64,000 nucleotides of DNA from Cryobacterium arcticum (GCF_001679725.1 NZ_CP016282.1:620001-684000), one strand, 5' to 3'. Counted from the first letter of the stretch, positions 25,259 through 34,282 are shown. Notes: generated by a model from the sequence alone, not told the origin. Program-made: numbers and translations.

Positions 25259-27919
25259 ATGAGCACCATCACCCACACATCAACCGCCGTCGTCGACAGC
25301 CTGTGGCTCGAGAACCGTCGCGGCGGCTCCAACCTCGGTATCGGTGAGAGGCGGCCACGCATCTCGTGGACGCTCAGCGCCGACGACCACGTCGAGTCGG
25401 TCGAACTGCAGCTCACTCGTGAAGACGGCTGCATCGAACAGCACACAACACCCGGCGGCTCCAACCGGCTCGTGCCCTGGCCATTCGCACCGCTCGCCTC
25501 ACGCGAAACGGTGATATTGCGGCTCCGCCCCACCGCCTCGTCTGGCGCAGCGGATGCCGAGTGGAACTCCGGGATCGAGATCGAGGCCGGTCTTCTCGAC
25601 CGCTCGGAGTGGACCGTGCCCTTCGTGGCCCCGTCCGTGACGGCCCCGCAGGGGGAGCTTCGACCGGGCTACCTCGTGCGCGCGGAATGGGACAACAGCT
25701 CCCTGGGGATCGCCCCCGGCGACGTGGCGAAAGCCCGGATCTACTCAACGGCACACGGTGTCTATGAACTCGAACTCAACGGCGCGCCCGTCTCGGAGGA
25801 CCTTCTGTCACCCGGATGGACGAGCTACAGCCATCGCTTGCGCTATCAAACCTACGACGTGACCGAAGCCATCCGGTCGGGCCGCAACGCCATCGGCGTC
25901 TGGGTCGCGGACGGCTGGTACCGCGGTCGCATCGGTTTCGAGGGCGGTCTGTGGGATGTCTACGGTGACGACGTCTCGGTTCTCGTGCAACTGGAGGTCA
26001 CTCTCCACAGTGGTTCCGTGATCTCGGTGCCGTTGGCGGACTCCTGGCGATGGGTGACGGCGCCCATCACCGAGGCCGGCCTCTACGAGGGGGAGAACTA
26101 CGACGCCCGGCTTCTGCCGACCGGCTGGAGCGAGGTCGGGTTCGACGACGCCGGCTGGGAATCACCCCAGGTGCTTGACCTGGCCGCGTTCCCGGCCGAA
26201 CTCGAGCCTCCGACGGGCCCGGCCGTGCGCGTCACGGAGACCTTGCGGCCGCTGAGCATCGAGGCCATCGACGGCAATCGCATCCGCTTGGACTTCGGCC
26301 AGAACATCGCCGGCAAGCTGCGCATCCGCGTCGCCGGACCCGCCGGGCAGGTCGTAAGCCTGCACCATGCCGAGGTGCTCGAAGATGGTGCCCTCGGCGT
26401 CCGGCCGCTTCGCTCGGCGGTCTCCATCGACCGGTACACCCTCGCCGGCGGCGGGCTCGAGCAGTGGACGCCACGGTTCACCTTGCACGGGTTCCGCTAC
26501 GCCGAACTCGAGAACTGGCCCGGCGGCATCGACACCGTCGATGTGGAGGCTCTCGTGGTGCACACGGATCTGGAGCGCACCGGCTGGTTCGACAGCTCGC
26601 ATCCCGGCCTGAACCGGCTGCACGAAAATGTGGTGTGGAGCATGCGCGACAACTTCGTCGACTTGCCGACCGACTGCCCTCAGCGCGACGAACGCCTCGG
26701 CTGGACGGGCGACATCCAGGTCTTCACCCCTACGGCCTTGCGCCTGTTCGGAGCGCACGGAACCCTTGGCGGCTGGCTTCGCGACGTCGCCTATGAGCAG
26801 GCGGATCAGGGGCACGTACCGAACTTCGTGCCCTGGATCGAGTGCGGGTTCCCCAACCACCCAACGGCGGCCTGGGGCGATGCCGCGGTGATCGTCCCAT
26901 GGGAGATGTACCGGCATGACGGCGACACCCGCGTGCTCACCGACCAATACGTCAGCATGCGTGCGTGGGTAGATCTCGTCGACGATCTGACCAGGCACAC
27001 CGGGCTCTGGGACGAGGGCTTCCAACTCGGCGACTGGCTAGACCCCGCCGCTCCTCCTGAGAGCCCCGGTGACTCGCAGACCGACAAGTACCTTGTCGCC
27101 ACCGCGTATCACGTGCGGACGGCCCGGATCCTGGCCGAGACCGCAACGATTCTCGGAAAGAGCGCCGATGCCGCGCATTACCGCGCAGTCGCCGAACGGG
27201 CCACCCGTGCGTTCCAGGCGGAGTTCATCGCGCCCAACGGCAGGGTGGTCAGCGACACCGTCACCGCCATCGCCGTGGCGCTGGTCTTTGACCTCTTCGC
27301 CACGCCGGAACAATCCGCGCGGTCGGGAGACCGGCTGCTGCAACTCGTCGCGGCCGGCGACTTCCACATCAGCACCGGATTCGTGGGTACCCCGATCATC
27401 TGCGATGCACTGGTGAAGGCGGGTGGCCTCGACGCGGCCTATCACCTGCTCCTGCAAGAGGAGCTGCCATCCTGGCTCTACCCCGTGACGATGGGGGCGA
27501 CTACCATCTGGGAACGGTGGGACAGCATGCTGCCGGATGGATCGGTGAACCCTGGGGACATGACGTCCTTCAACCACTACGCCCTCGGCGCCGTCGCCGA
27601 CTTCATGCACCGGGTCGTGGCCGGTCTCGACTCCGCTGAGCCGGGATTCCGGAGCCTGCGGATCGCCCCGCGGCCGGGTGGGGGACTCACCCGAGCGTCA
27701 GCCAGCCACCTGACCCCCTGGGGAATGGCCTCGTCGCGATGGCACAGGGACGGTGCAAGGTTCAGCCTGGACGTGCAGGTGCCTGCCGGTTGCACCGCGA
27801 CGGTTGTTCTCCCGGGCGTCGACACCGTTCACTCCGTCGGGGCCGGAGCGCATTCCTTCGCGATCGACTTCCGGGAAGCCGCAGACGACCCGAAGAAGCC
27901 GGCTTTTCGTCGCTGGTGA
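25259..27919 (+). CDS. GH78 alpha-L-rhamnosidase
   Basis: 886 residues without a signal peptide. N-terminal beta domains (Bac_rhamnosid N and family-67-like binding modules) precede an (alpha/alpha)6 barrel. The family signature PTDCPQRDERLGWTGD is intact, with the general acid in or next to Asp477-Glu478, and a C-terminal beta-sandwich follows. It removes terminal alpha-L-rhamnose by inversion. Coming directly after the two permeases, it shows that the imported substrate is rhamnose-containing, such as rhamnogalacturonan fragments or rhamnosylated plant glycosides. Confidence 0.93.
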   Translation: MSTITHTSTAVVDSLWLENRRGGSNLGIGERRPRISWTLSADDHVESVELQLTREDGCIEQHTTPGGSNRLVPWPFAPLASRETVILRLRPTASSGAADAEWNSGIEIEAGLLDRSEWTVPFVAPSVTAPQGELRPGYLVRAEWDNSSLGIAPGDVAKARIYSTAHGVYELELNGAPVSEDLLSPGWTSYSHRLRYQTYDVTEAIRSGRNAIGVWVADGWYRGRIGFEGGLWDVYGDDVSVLVQLEVTLHSGSVISVPLADSWRWVTAPITEAGLYEGENYDARLLPTGWSEVGFDDAGWESPQVLDLAAFPAELEPPTGPAVRVTETLRPLSIEAIDGNRIRLDFGQNIAGKLRIRVAGPAGQVVSLHHAEVLEDGALGVRPLRSAVSIDRYTLAGGGLEQWTPRFTLHGFRYAELENWPGGIDTVDVEALVVHTDLERTGWFDSSHPGLNRLHENVVWSMRDNFVDLPTDCPQRDERLGWTGDIQVFTPTALRLFGAHGTLGGWLRDVAYEQADQGHVPNFVPWIECGFPNHPTAAWGDAAVIVPWEMYRHDGDTRVLTDQYVSMRAWVDLVDDLTRHTGLWDEGFQLGDWLDPAAPPESPGDSQTDKYLVATAYHVRTARILAETATILGKSADAAHYRAVAERATRAFQAEFIAPNGRVVSDTVTAIAVALVFDLFATPEQSARSGDRLLQLVAAGDFHISTGFVGTPIICDALVKAGGLDAAYHLLLQEELPSWLYPVTMGATTIWERWDSMLPDGSVNPGDMTSFNHYALGAVADFMHRVVAGLDSAEPGFRSLRIAPRPGGGLTRASASHLTPWGMASSRWHRDGARFSLDVQVPAGCTATVVLPGVDTVHSVGAGAHSFAIDFREAADDPKKPAFRRW

Positions 27920-28027
27920 TGCGCCGCTGTAACCAACACGAGCGCGCGCGGCATTCCCGCGCTGTCCCACCCCCACGCATCGGGCCTGCACGATAGCCGT
28001 GCTGGCCCAGCCCTTGAAAGGAACACC

Positions 28028-29068
28028 ATGCAGAACGCCATCCGCCCCGGCCAGCCCTGGCTGGACACCAACGGAGAACGCATCCAGGCTCACGGCGGCT
28101 CCATCCTCGCCGTCGACGGCACGTTCTACTGGTACGGAGAGAACAAGGAGCGAACAGCCCCCGGCAACGGAATCTGGCACTGGGGCGTGCGCTGCTACGC
28201 CTCCACCGACCTCTACAACTGGGAGGACCGGGGCCTGATCATCCCGCCGGATCTCGACGACCCCGAGAGCCCAATGCACCCCGCCCAGCTCGCCGACCGC
28301 CCGCACATCATCTATAACGCGCGCACCCGCAAGTACGTGTGCTGGGTCAAAGTCATGCACCGCAACAACGAGCAGATGTCGAGCGTCTTCACCGCCGACG
28401 ACATCCTGGGCCCGTACGAGCTCGTGCGCAGCGGGCTGCGACCGTTGGGCATGAACGCCGGCGACTTCGACCTCGTCGTCGATCCATCAGACGGAAAGGC
28501 GTACTACTACTTCGAGCGCGTGCACAGCGAACTGATCTGCGCGGACCTCACGGACGACTACACGGATGTCACGGGCAACTACTCGACGCATTTTCCGCTC
28601 GGGCAGCCCCCGTTCGTACGTGAGGCGCCAGCCTATTTCCTCCGCAACCGTCGCCACCACCTCATCACCTCGGGCACGACAGGGTATTTCCCGAACCAAT
28701 CCGAGACCGCCGTCGCCGACAGCTACCATGGCCCGTGGACAGTGATCGGCGACCCACATCCCGGCGACGCGACTCGCACGTCCTACCGTTCGCAGCTGTC
28801 GTCGATCTTCAAACACCCGCTGAAGAAGGACCTCTACATCGCCCTGGGAGACCGATGGGTTGTGAATCCGCCGGCAGATCTACCCGACATCCCCGCCCTC
28901 TTCGAAAAGGTCTTCAGCCCGGGCACGGACCACAGCGAATGGGGCGCGGTCACTCTGCCGGACCCCGACACCTCCATCGCCGACTATGTCTGGCTGCCGA
29001 TCCGGTTCAACGGCGACGACGTGATCATCGACTGGCACGACGAGTGGCGGGTCGAGGACTACGACTGA
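28028..29068 (+). CDS. GH43-like five-bladed propeller glycosidase
   Basis: 346 residues, GAAAGGA five bases before ATG. The start GGSILAVDGTFYWYGENK and the REAPAYFLRN...TSGTTGYFPN region resemble the GH43 subgroup with exo-beta-1,3-galactanase-type members, in which the second region carries the acid Glu. No signal peptide is visible, so it would act inside the cell. With a rhamnosidase upstream, side chains of pectin or arabinogalactan are likely targets (inference). Assignment to a subfamily is tentative. It ends convergent with the next gene and overlaps it by 10 bp. Confidence 0.75.
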   Translation: MQNAIRPGQPWLDTNGERIQAHGGSILAVDGTFYWYGENKERTAPGNGIWHWGVRCYASTDLYNWEDRGLIIPPDLDDPESPMHPAQLADRPHIIYNARTRKYVCWVKVMHRNNEQMSSVFTADDILGPYELVRSGLRPLGMNAGDFDLVVDPSDGKAYYYFERVHSELICADLTDDYTDVTGNYSTHFPLGQPPFVREAPAYFLRNRRHHLITSGTTGYFPNQSETAVADSYHGPWTVIGDPHPGDATRTSYRSQLSSIFKHPLKKDLYIALGDRWVVNPPADLPDIPALFEKVFSPGTDHSEWGAVTLPDPDTSIADYVWLPIRFNGDDVIIDWHDEWRVEDYD

Positions 29069-29562
29069 TCGGGCCGGTGCTGCGGCTCAGGGGCGCTGCC
29101 GGGGGCGAGCGCGAGGGTCATGAAGACGCTGTGCGGGTCGAGCACGTAGTCCGCGAAGGGCGGGCAGACGGTGAACCCGTGCCGGGCGTAGAGCCGGTGG
29201 GCCGGCGCGAAGAACTCCTCCGTGCCGGTTTCGAGGTAGAGCCGCTCGAGGTTGCGCTCGCGGGCATCGGCCAGGATCCGGGCGAGCAGCAATGCGGCGA
29301 CGCCCCGGCCGCGGGCCGTGGCGGTGGTGCGCATCGACTTGATCTCAGCCTGGGTGGCGGTCAGGCGTTTCAGTGCACCGCAGCCCAGCAGCGCCCCGTC
29401 CTCGCGCGCCGTCCAGAACGAGATCTCCGGCGCCGACAACGCCGAGTGGTCCAGGGCGTGCACGCTGTCGGCCGGTGAGGTGGCGAACATATCGGCCAGA
29501 TGCTCATCCAGCAGCAGGCGCACGTCGGCGTTGGTGGGGCTGTCCGGCTGGATGCGAATCAT
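29059..29562 (-). CDS. GNAT family N-acetyltransferase
   Basis: 167 residues from ATG 29562; a GTG 27 bases further upstream is also in frame. The acetyl-CoA-binding region has the RGRGVAALLLARILADAR pattern of motif A. LETGTEEFFAPAHRLYARHGF matches motif B of small-molecule GNATs. The substrate is unknown. It lies downstream of the winged-helix regulator on the same strand (83-bp gap) and may be co-transcribed with it. Confidence 0.85.
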   Translation of the reverse strand: MIRIQPDSPTNADVRLLLDEHLADMFATSPADSVHALDHSALSAPEISFWTAREDGALLGCGALKRLTATQAEIKSMRTTATARGRGVAALLLARILADARERNLERLYLETGTEEFFAPAHRLYARHGFTVCPPFADYVLDPHSVFMTLALAPGSAPEPQHRPDQS

Positions 29563-29645
29563 GGAGACAAATTTACCGAACGGCTGCACCGGGCGCCGCC
29601 GCCGGTCTGATGCTGCGTCACAACCGCCGCCTCACCTCGAAACGG

Positions 29646-29957
29646 TCAGAGCGTCGGCGGCCCGGCAGCAATGGCCTGCAGCGCGGCGACGTGGATGCGC
29701 ATGGCCGCGATCCCGACGCCCGTGGCGGTGAGCCAGGTGCGCGGCCGGTTGCCCACGAAGCCCTTGCGCACGGAAACGTAGCCCGCCGCGCTGAGGGTGC
29801 TGATCGCTTTGCTCAGGGCCGAATCGTCGGTTTCGAGCAGGTCGCGCAGGGTGGCGAAGTCGATTTCAGCATCCGCCCGCAGCGCCGCCATCACGGAGAA
29901 GCGCAGCGGGGTGAGCAGGGCGTCGTCGAGGTCGTGCCGAGGGTGGTGTTCGCCCAT
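29646..29957 (-). CDS. Small winged-helix transcriptional regulator
   Basis: 103 residues, a single MarR/ArsR-like winged helix: LTPLRFSVMAALRADAEIDF, then SALSKAISTLSAAGYVSVRK (recognition helix and wing). It matches the stand-alone winged-helix family often encoded beside a multi-pass membrane protein. Start ATG 29957 overlaps the stop of the membrane protein by four bases, so the pair is translationally coupled. It probably binds the palindrome over their shared promoter at 30907-30924 (inference). Confidence 0.85.
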   Translation of the reverse strand: MGEHHPRHDLDDALLTPLRFSVMAALRADAEIDFATLRDLLETDDSALSKAISTLSAAGYVSVRKGFVGNRPRTWLTATGVGIAAMRIHVAALQAIAAGPPTL

Positions 29958-30856
29958 CAGACCTCCCAGATCGGCGCCGGCCGGAACGAGGCGACCACCA
30001 GCGGAGCCGCGATGAGGAGGCCGCCGACGACGCTCACGGCGTCGAGGTTCCAGCTGGTGCGGGAGAGCACGACGGACAACACGAGCGTCAGTGTGTACGA
30101 GCAGCCGAGCGCGGTCCACTGGGCAGGTCCCCAGTCCGTTGCGACTCGATCCAGGTCCACCCGGGTGGTGTGGCTGGCGATCAAGAACAGCAGGAACGCG
30201 CACGCGGCGATCGTCCCGGCGAGTCCGAAGGACGGCCCGGTCAGCACTCCGATCCCGCCGAGTCCGATGCCCAGCGCCGCGGTAAGGGCCCGGCCGGTGG
30301 GGTCCAGCAGGCCGGAGAGGGCCGGCTCCGACCGACGGACCCCGGCCGCGCGGGCCCGTCCGGCCGAGCGCAGCGCGACCACGATCACGGGAACAGTCGA
30401 AGCGACAGCCAGCGCCAGCGTCGCCGACCACGGCGTGCCCGGTGCCTGGAAGGTCAGGTAGGCCATGGCCGCGAACGGGAGGAAGCACGCGACGATGTAG
30501 CCTGCCCGATGTCGTTTGGCTCCCCGGCGTGTGGGTCGCCGCAGGCTACCCGAGAGCCCGCCGGTCAGAGTGGAGAGGGCGAAGATCCCCGACAGGACGA
30601 GGGATCCCAGGTCCATGGCGTCACGCCCTCTGTCATAAACCCCAGGCACGAGATTCGTGCCGGACGCCCCACTAAATCCGGACAAGGCGAACGCGAGGGC
30701 GTAGGTCACCACCGCCAGCGCCATCCACGCGTCGATGATGGCCTGGGTACGGGCATCAATGGCCTCGCGAACCCGGTCGCTGACGGCGTCGCTGGCCTGC
30801 AGCAACCTGGCCGCCGTATCCGGCTGTGGGCTGTCGTCGGCGTGTTGGCTGTTCAT
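29957..30856 (-). CDS. Multi-pass membrane protein of unknown function
   Basis: 299 residues from ATG 30856 (GGGGGA three bases upstream). An acidic, helical N-terminal segment (about 45 residues) precedes roughly six to eight hydrophobic helices. Charged loops (RAAGVRRSEP) separate two helix groups. No transport motif is recognised. Its stop overlaps the start of the winged-helix regulator, a frequent partner arrangement in which the regulator controls the membrane protein. Confidence 0.75.
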   Translation of the reverse strand: MNSQHADDSPQPDTAARLLQASDAVSDRVREAIDARTQAIIDAWMALAVVTYALAFALSGFSGASGTNLVPGVYDRGRDAMDLGSLVLSGIFALSTLTGGLSGSLRRPTRRGAKRHRAGYIVACFLPFAAMAYLTFQAPGTPWSATLALAVASTVPVIVVALRSAGRARAAGVRRSEPALSGLLDPTGRALTAALGIGLGGIGVLTGPSFGLAGTIAACAFLLFLIASHTTRVDLDRVATDWGPAQWTALGCSYTLTLVLSVVLSRTSWNLDAVSVVGGLLIAAPLVVASFRPAPIWEV

Positions 30857-30894
30857 GTGTCCCCCGATCACTGCGACGATTCCATCGCGCAGTC

Positions 30895-30924
30895 AATCTA
30901 GCATCTACTTGCCAGATGGCAAGT
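30895..30924 (-). promoter_or_regulatory. Promoter with overlapping palindromic operator
   Basis: On the minus strand, -35 TTGCCA (30922-30917) and -10 TAGATT (30900-30895) are 16 bp apart. The palindrome ACTTGCCAGATGGCAAGT (30907-30924, 8-2-8) covers the -35 box. It stands 39 bp before the membrane-protein start and suits autorepression by the co-encoded winged-helix protein. Confidence 0.65.
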
Positions 30925-31143
30925 TAATGCGGGCGTGATCGGCGACTCACGCCGGTCGGTGACGTCACAAACGAGCTCTCCCGCTCCTTCCGCGAACGAC
31001 CTTGAGTAGTAGTCGGCCTTCGTGCAGTGCGTCCTGGCCGCCAACGCGCCAGGCCACATCGGCGAGCCCGATGTAACCTGGCGAACACCGCAGACACGCA
31101 TGGCGTTCCCGTTCTGACTGCGAGTTGCGGCTAGGTTCGAACG

Positions 31144-32511
31144 ATGGCTGCACACCGTAGAACCCTGGTCATTTTCGGCGCCGGCGGAGATCTGAGCACC
31201 CGCCTGCTTCTTCCGGGCCTCGGGCAGCTTCTCGCAGCCGACCGTGGCATCGAGCTTGAGCTGATCGGAGCGAGCAACGCGGAGCTCACCGCGGAGGCGT
31301 GGAAAGACCTGCTCCGCACGGCCTTCGCGAAGGGCGGCGCCGACCCGGATGCGACCGAACCGGTGGTGGCCCGCAGTCGGTACGTCGTCGCCGATGTCAC
31401 CGACGCCGACGATCTGCGCCGCATCCTCGGTCGCTGTGAGACTGCGCCCGTGCTCTACTTCGCGCTTCCGCCGGCCGTGACCGAAGCCAGCTGCCGCGCC
31501 CTCGACACCATCGAGCTCCCGGACGGCATCTCGCTTGCCCTGGAGAAGCCTTTCGGTACCGACCTGGCCAGCGCGGCGGCGCTCAACCGCCTCGTCTCGC
31601 GCCTCGCGCCCGAATCCAGAGTGCACCGCGTAGACCACTTCCTGGGCAAGTCCACGGTGCTGAACCTGCTCGGCCTTCGCTTCGCGAACCGGCTCTTCGA
31701 GCAGAGCTGGAATGCGGAGAACATCGAGAAGATCGAGATCCACTACGACGAAAAGCTGGGCCTGGAGAGTCGCGCCGGCTACTACGACAAGGCGGGCGCG
31801 CTCGTCGACATGATCCAGAGCCACCTGCTGCTGGTGCTGGCCCTGGCGACGATGGAACCCCCGTCGACCCTCGACGCCGACGACCTGCGCGGGGCGATGG
31901 CGCAAGCGTTGCGCGCCACCCACCTGTGGCCCGGCGAGCCCGACCAGGTCGCCCGCCGTGCCCGCTACACCGACGGCACGATCGACGGACGCGACCTGCT
32001 CTCCTACGCGGACGAAGAGGGCGTCGACCCGGCGCTGGAGACCGAGACCCTCGCGCAGATCACCCTCACCGTCGACAACTGGCGGTGGGCCGGGGTGCCC
32101 ATCGTGTTGCGCTCGGGGAAGGCCCTCGATGACACCCGCAAGGACATCGTGGTCACCTTCAAGCCCGTGCCCCATCTGCCCACCGGGTTCACCTCCGCGC
32201 CCTCACCCACCCTGTTGCGCATCGCGCTGGACCCCAACGGGATCCAGCTCGACATCAACGTCAACGGCGAGGGCGACCCGTTCACCCTCGAAACGGTGTC
32301 GCTCGAGACCGACCTGGGCGCAGGCCAGCTGGATGCCTACGGCGAGGTCCTCGCGGGCATCCTCACCGGGGACCCGTCGATTTCGGTGCGGGCGGATGTC
32401 GCCGAGGAATGCTGGCGGATCATCACCCCGATCCTCGAGGCGTGGAAAAAGGGCGCCGTGCCGCTCGACGAGTACCCGGCCGGCAGCGTCGGCCCCGCCC
32501 ACTGGGGCTGA
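31144..32511 (+). CDS. zwf: Divergent glucose-6-phosphate dehydrogenase
   Basis: 455 residues. The nucleotide-binding start VIFGAGGDLSTRLLLPGL, LEKPFGTD, and RVHRVDHFLGKSTVLNL identify the family; it converts glucose-6-phosphate to 6-phosphogluconolactone with NAD(P). The canonical active-site peptide is RIDHYLGKE; here Tyr is Phe and Glu is Ser. It is about 50 residues shorter than typical actinobacterial Zwf and stands alone, without tal, tkt, pgi or opcA, so it is probably a second isoform. The ribosome site is weak. Confidence 0.85.
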   Translation: MAAHRRTLVIFGAGGDLSTRLLLPGLGQLLAADRGIELELIGASNAELTAEAWKDLLRTAFAKGGADPDATEPVVARSRYVVADVTDADDLRRILGRCETAPVLYFALPPAVTEASCRALDTIELPDGISLALEKPFGTDLASAAALNRLVSRLAPESRVHRVDHFLGKSTVLNLLGLRFANRLFEQSWNAENIEKIEIHYDEKLGLESRAGYYDKAGALVDMIQSHLLLVLALATMEPPSTLDADDLRGAMAQALRATHLWPGEPDQVARRARYTDGTIDGRDLLSYADEEGVDPALETETLAQITLTVDNWRWAGVPIVLRSGKALDDTRKDIVVTFKPVPHLPTGFTSAPSPTLLRIALDPNGIQLDINVNGEGDPFTLETVSLETDLGAGQLDAYGEVLAGILTGDPSISVRADVAEECWRIITPILEAWKKGAVPLDEYPAGSVGPAHWG

Positions 32512-32556
32512 CCCGCCCCACTCACGACTCGGGCTCCCAAGACCCTGGGTGGTGAT

Positions 32557-32648
32557 GCACAGCTCCTGCAGAATTCAGTACAGACGGGACGGATGCCCGT
32601 ATTCACCCGGGCAGGGACCGGGCGACGACCGAATTGCAGGAGTCATGC
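32557..32648. repeat. Long intergenic inverted repeat (element D)
   Basis: The arm at 32557-32579 pairs with 32628-32648; the core CTCCTGCA(G)AATTC matches with one bulged base. The inner spacer is itself GC-rich and foldable. It lies between the convergent G6PDH and RamB-like genes, where a bidirectional terminator would be expected, yet it lacks a T-tract. Confidence 0.7.
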
Positions 32649-32660
32649 CTCCGGCGGCCG

Positions 32661-34103
32661 CTACTTGTCGGCGTGCGCCTCGAGGAACTCGTAGACCTCG
32701 GTGTCGTCGACGCCGGGGAAGGTGCCGCTGGGCAGCGGGGAAAGCACGTGCGCGTGTAGCCGGGCGCTCGGCCAGGCCTGCCCGGCCCAGCGGGCGGCGA
32801 CCGAGCCGGACGGGCGCCGGCAGCAGGACTCGTCGGGGCAGCGCGACACCGTGCGCTGCGTGGTCTCCCGGCCGCGGAACCACTTGGCCTGCGCGAACGG
32901 GGCTCCGACGCTGATCGAGAATTCGCCATCCGAGGTGGTGCCGGTCTGGGTGGCGCACCAGAACGTGCCCGCCGGGGTATCGGTGTACTGGTAGAACTCG
33001 GTGGTGCGGTTGGTGTGCGTGAACGCGCTGCGGGCGCTCCACTGCTTGCAAACCAGCTGCCCCTCGATCGACCCGGTCACATCGGCCGGCAGCGGCAGAC
33101 CGTCGTTCTCGTAACCCTTCTGCAGGGCGCCGTCGCCGGAGACCCGGAGGAAGTGCACGGTCATGTCCAGGTGCGCGGTGGCGAGGTTCGTCAGCCGCAG
33201 AGCCGCGGCCTCGTGGGTGACCCCGAACGCGTCGCGCAGGTCTTCGACCGAGAGCACCCGGTCGCGTTTGGCGGTCTGCAGAAAGCTGCGGGTCGCCTCC
33301 AACGGCATCAGGCAGCAGGCGGCGAAGTAGTTGATCTCCAGCCGCTGCCAGAGGAACTCGGCGTAACTCGCCGGGCGTTCGTGGCCGAGCAGGCGGTGCC
33401 CCATGGCCTGCAGCGCCATCGAACGCAGCCCGTGTCCGCCGGGGATCGACGCCGGAGGCAGGTAGATGCGGTGGTTGGCCAGGTCGGTCACAGACCGGGT
33501 GGAGTGTGGGAGGTCGTTCACGTAGATCAGGGTGAAACCCAGCTGCTCGGCCATCACGCTCACCTCCCGGTGCGTGAGTGCCCCGGAGACGTGGCCGGAG
33601 GCGCGCACCCGCTCCTCGGCGAGTTGCTCGATGTCGGGCATGTAGTTGCCGCGTTCACGCATCCGTTCACGCAACTCGGTGTTGGCCCGGCGGGCCTCCT
33701 CGGGGGTGGCGATGGCCTCGCTGGCGCGGCGGGCCAACTCCCGGTGTAAGCCAACGAGCGACTCGATCGCCGGCAGCGGCATGCCCTTGGTCACCTTCAC
33801 CTGGGGCAGTCCGAGCGCGCCGTAGAGCGGGTTCTTCTGCGCCCGGGCCAGTTCGATCTCCAGGGCCGCGCGGGTGTTGGGCGCCTCCCCGCTGAGCAGA
33901 TCGGCGAGCGGCACCCCCAGAGCCTGGGCCAGCTGCTGCAGCGTGGACAGCTTGGGCTCCCGGCGGCCATTCTCGATCAGCGAGAGTTGGCTGGCCGCCA
34001 GGCCCACCTGCTCGCCGAGCTGGTCGAGCGTGAGCGCTCGCTCGCTGCGAAAGTGACGGATGCGGTGACCCAGGGTGACGAGGTCGGAGGCCGGCGTTGG
34101 CAT
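32661..34103 (-). CDS. XRE regulator of the RamB/short-chain-acyl-responsive type
   Basis: 480 residues. An N-terminal Cro/CI helix-turn-helix (LDQLGEQVGLAASQLSLIEN) is followed by an ImmA/IrrE-like segment whose metal motif is degenerate (MGHRLLGHE instead of HExxH). A Cys-containing C-terminal domain of the DUF2083 kind ends it. This layout is that of RamB, which controls acetate, glyoxylate and related carbon genes in corynebacteria. It diverges from the PEPCK gene, consistent with switching to gluconeogenesis on acyl-CoA-yielding substrates. AAGGA abuts the start codon, leaving almost no spacing. Confidence 0.85.
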   Translation of the reverse strand: MPTPASDLVTLGHRIRHFRSERALTLDQLGEQVGLAASQLSLIENGRREPKLSTLQQLAQALGVPLADLLSGEAPNTRAALEIELARAQKNPLYGALGLPQVKVTKGMPLPAIESLVGLHRELARRASEAIATPEEARRANTELRERMRERGNYMPDIEQLAEERVRASGHVSGALTHREVSVMAEQLGFTLIYVNDLPHSTRSVTDLANHRIYLPPASIPGGHGLRSMALQAMGHRLLGHERPASYAEFLWQRLEINYFAACCLMPLEATRSFLQTAKRDRVLSVEDLRDAFGVTHEAAALRLTNLATAHLDMTVHFLRVSGDGALQKGYENDGLPLPADVTGSIEGQLVCKQWSARSAFTHTNRTTEFYQYTDTPAGTFWCATQTGTTSDGEFSISVGAPFAQAKWFRGRETTQRTVSRCPDESCCRRPSGSVAARWAGQAWPSARLHAHVLSPLPSGTFPGVDDTEVYEFLEAHADK

Positions 34104-34282
34104 TCCTTAAGCATACGTAAAGAAGCGTGTTTCTTAACAAGGGTTTTTCGGTTTCTGCGCCGAATCCGGTCGCATTCTTATTGAACAGGACGAAATTAGC
34201 GTTCTGCCCCTGCTTCACTCACCGTGGCAGCCGCCCGGGAGTACTTTGCCCAGTGAAAAAGCATCTTGAGGAAGGCCAGACA
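34104..34282. promoter_or_regulatory. Divergent region between RamB-like gene and PEPCK
   Basis: 179 bp, AT-rich near the regulator. AGTACTTTGCCCA at 34240-34252 matches 9 of 13 positions of the published corynebacterial RamB site (AAAACTTTGCAAA, from memory). CTTAAG (34106-34111) and AAGAA/TTCTT (34120-34124, 34131-34135) are further small inverted repeats near the regulator start. Promoter boxes are not assigned. Confidence 0.4.

Noticed and set aside
31090..31150. Possible tRNA because of a GGTTCGAA-like stretch before the G6PDH gene
   Set aside because: No acceptor, D or anticodon arms can be folded around it.
32661..34103. Toxin-antitoxin or phage ImmA/CI-type module
   Set aside because: The helix-turn-helix plus ImmA-like segment could suggest it, but the 480-residue length, degenerate metal motif and Cys-containing C-terminus match RamB-type metabolic regulators, and no phage genes are near.
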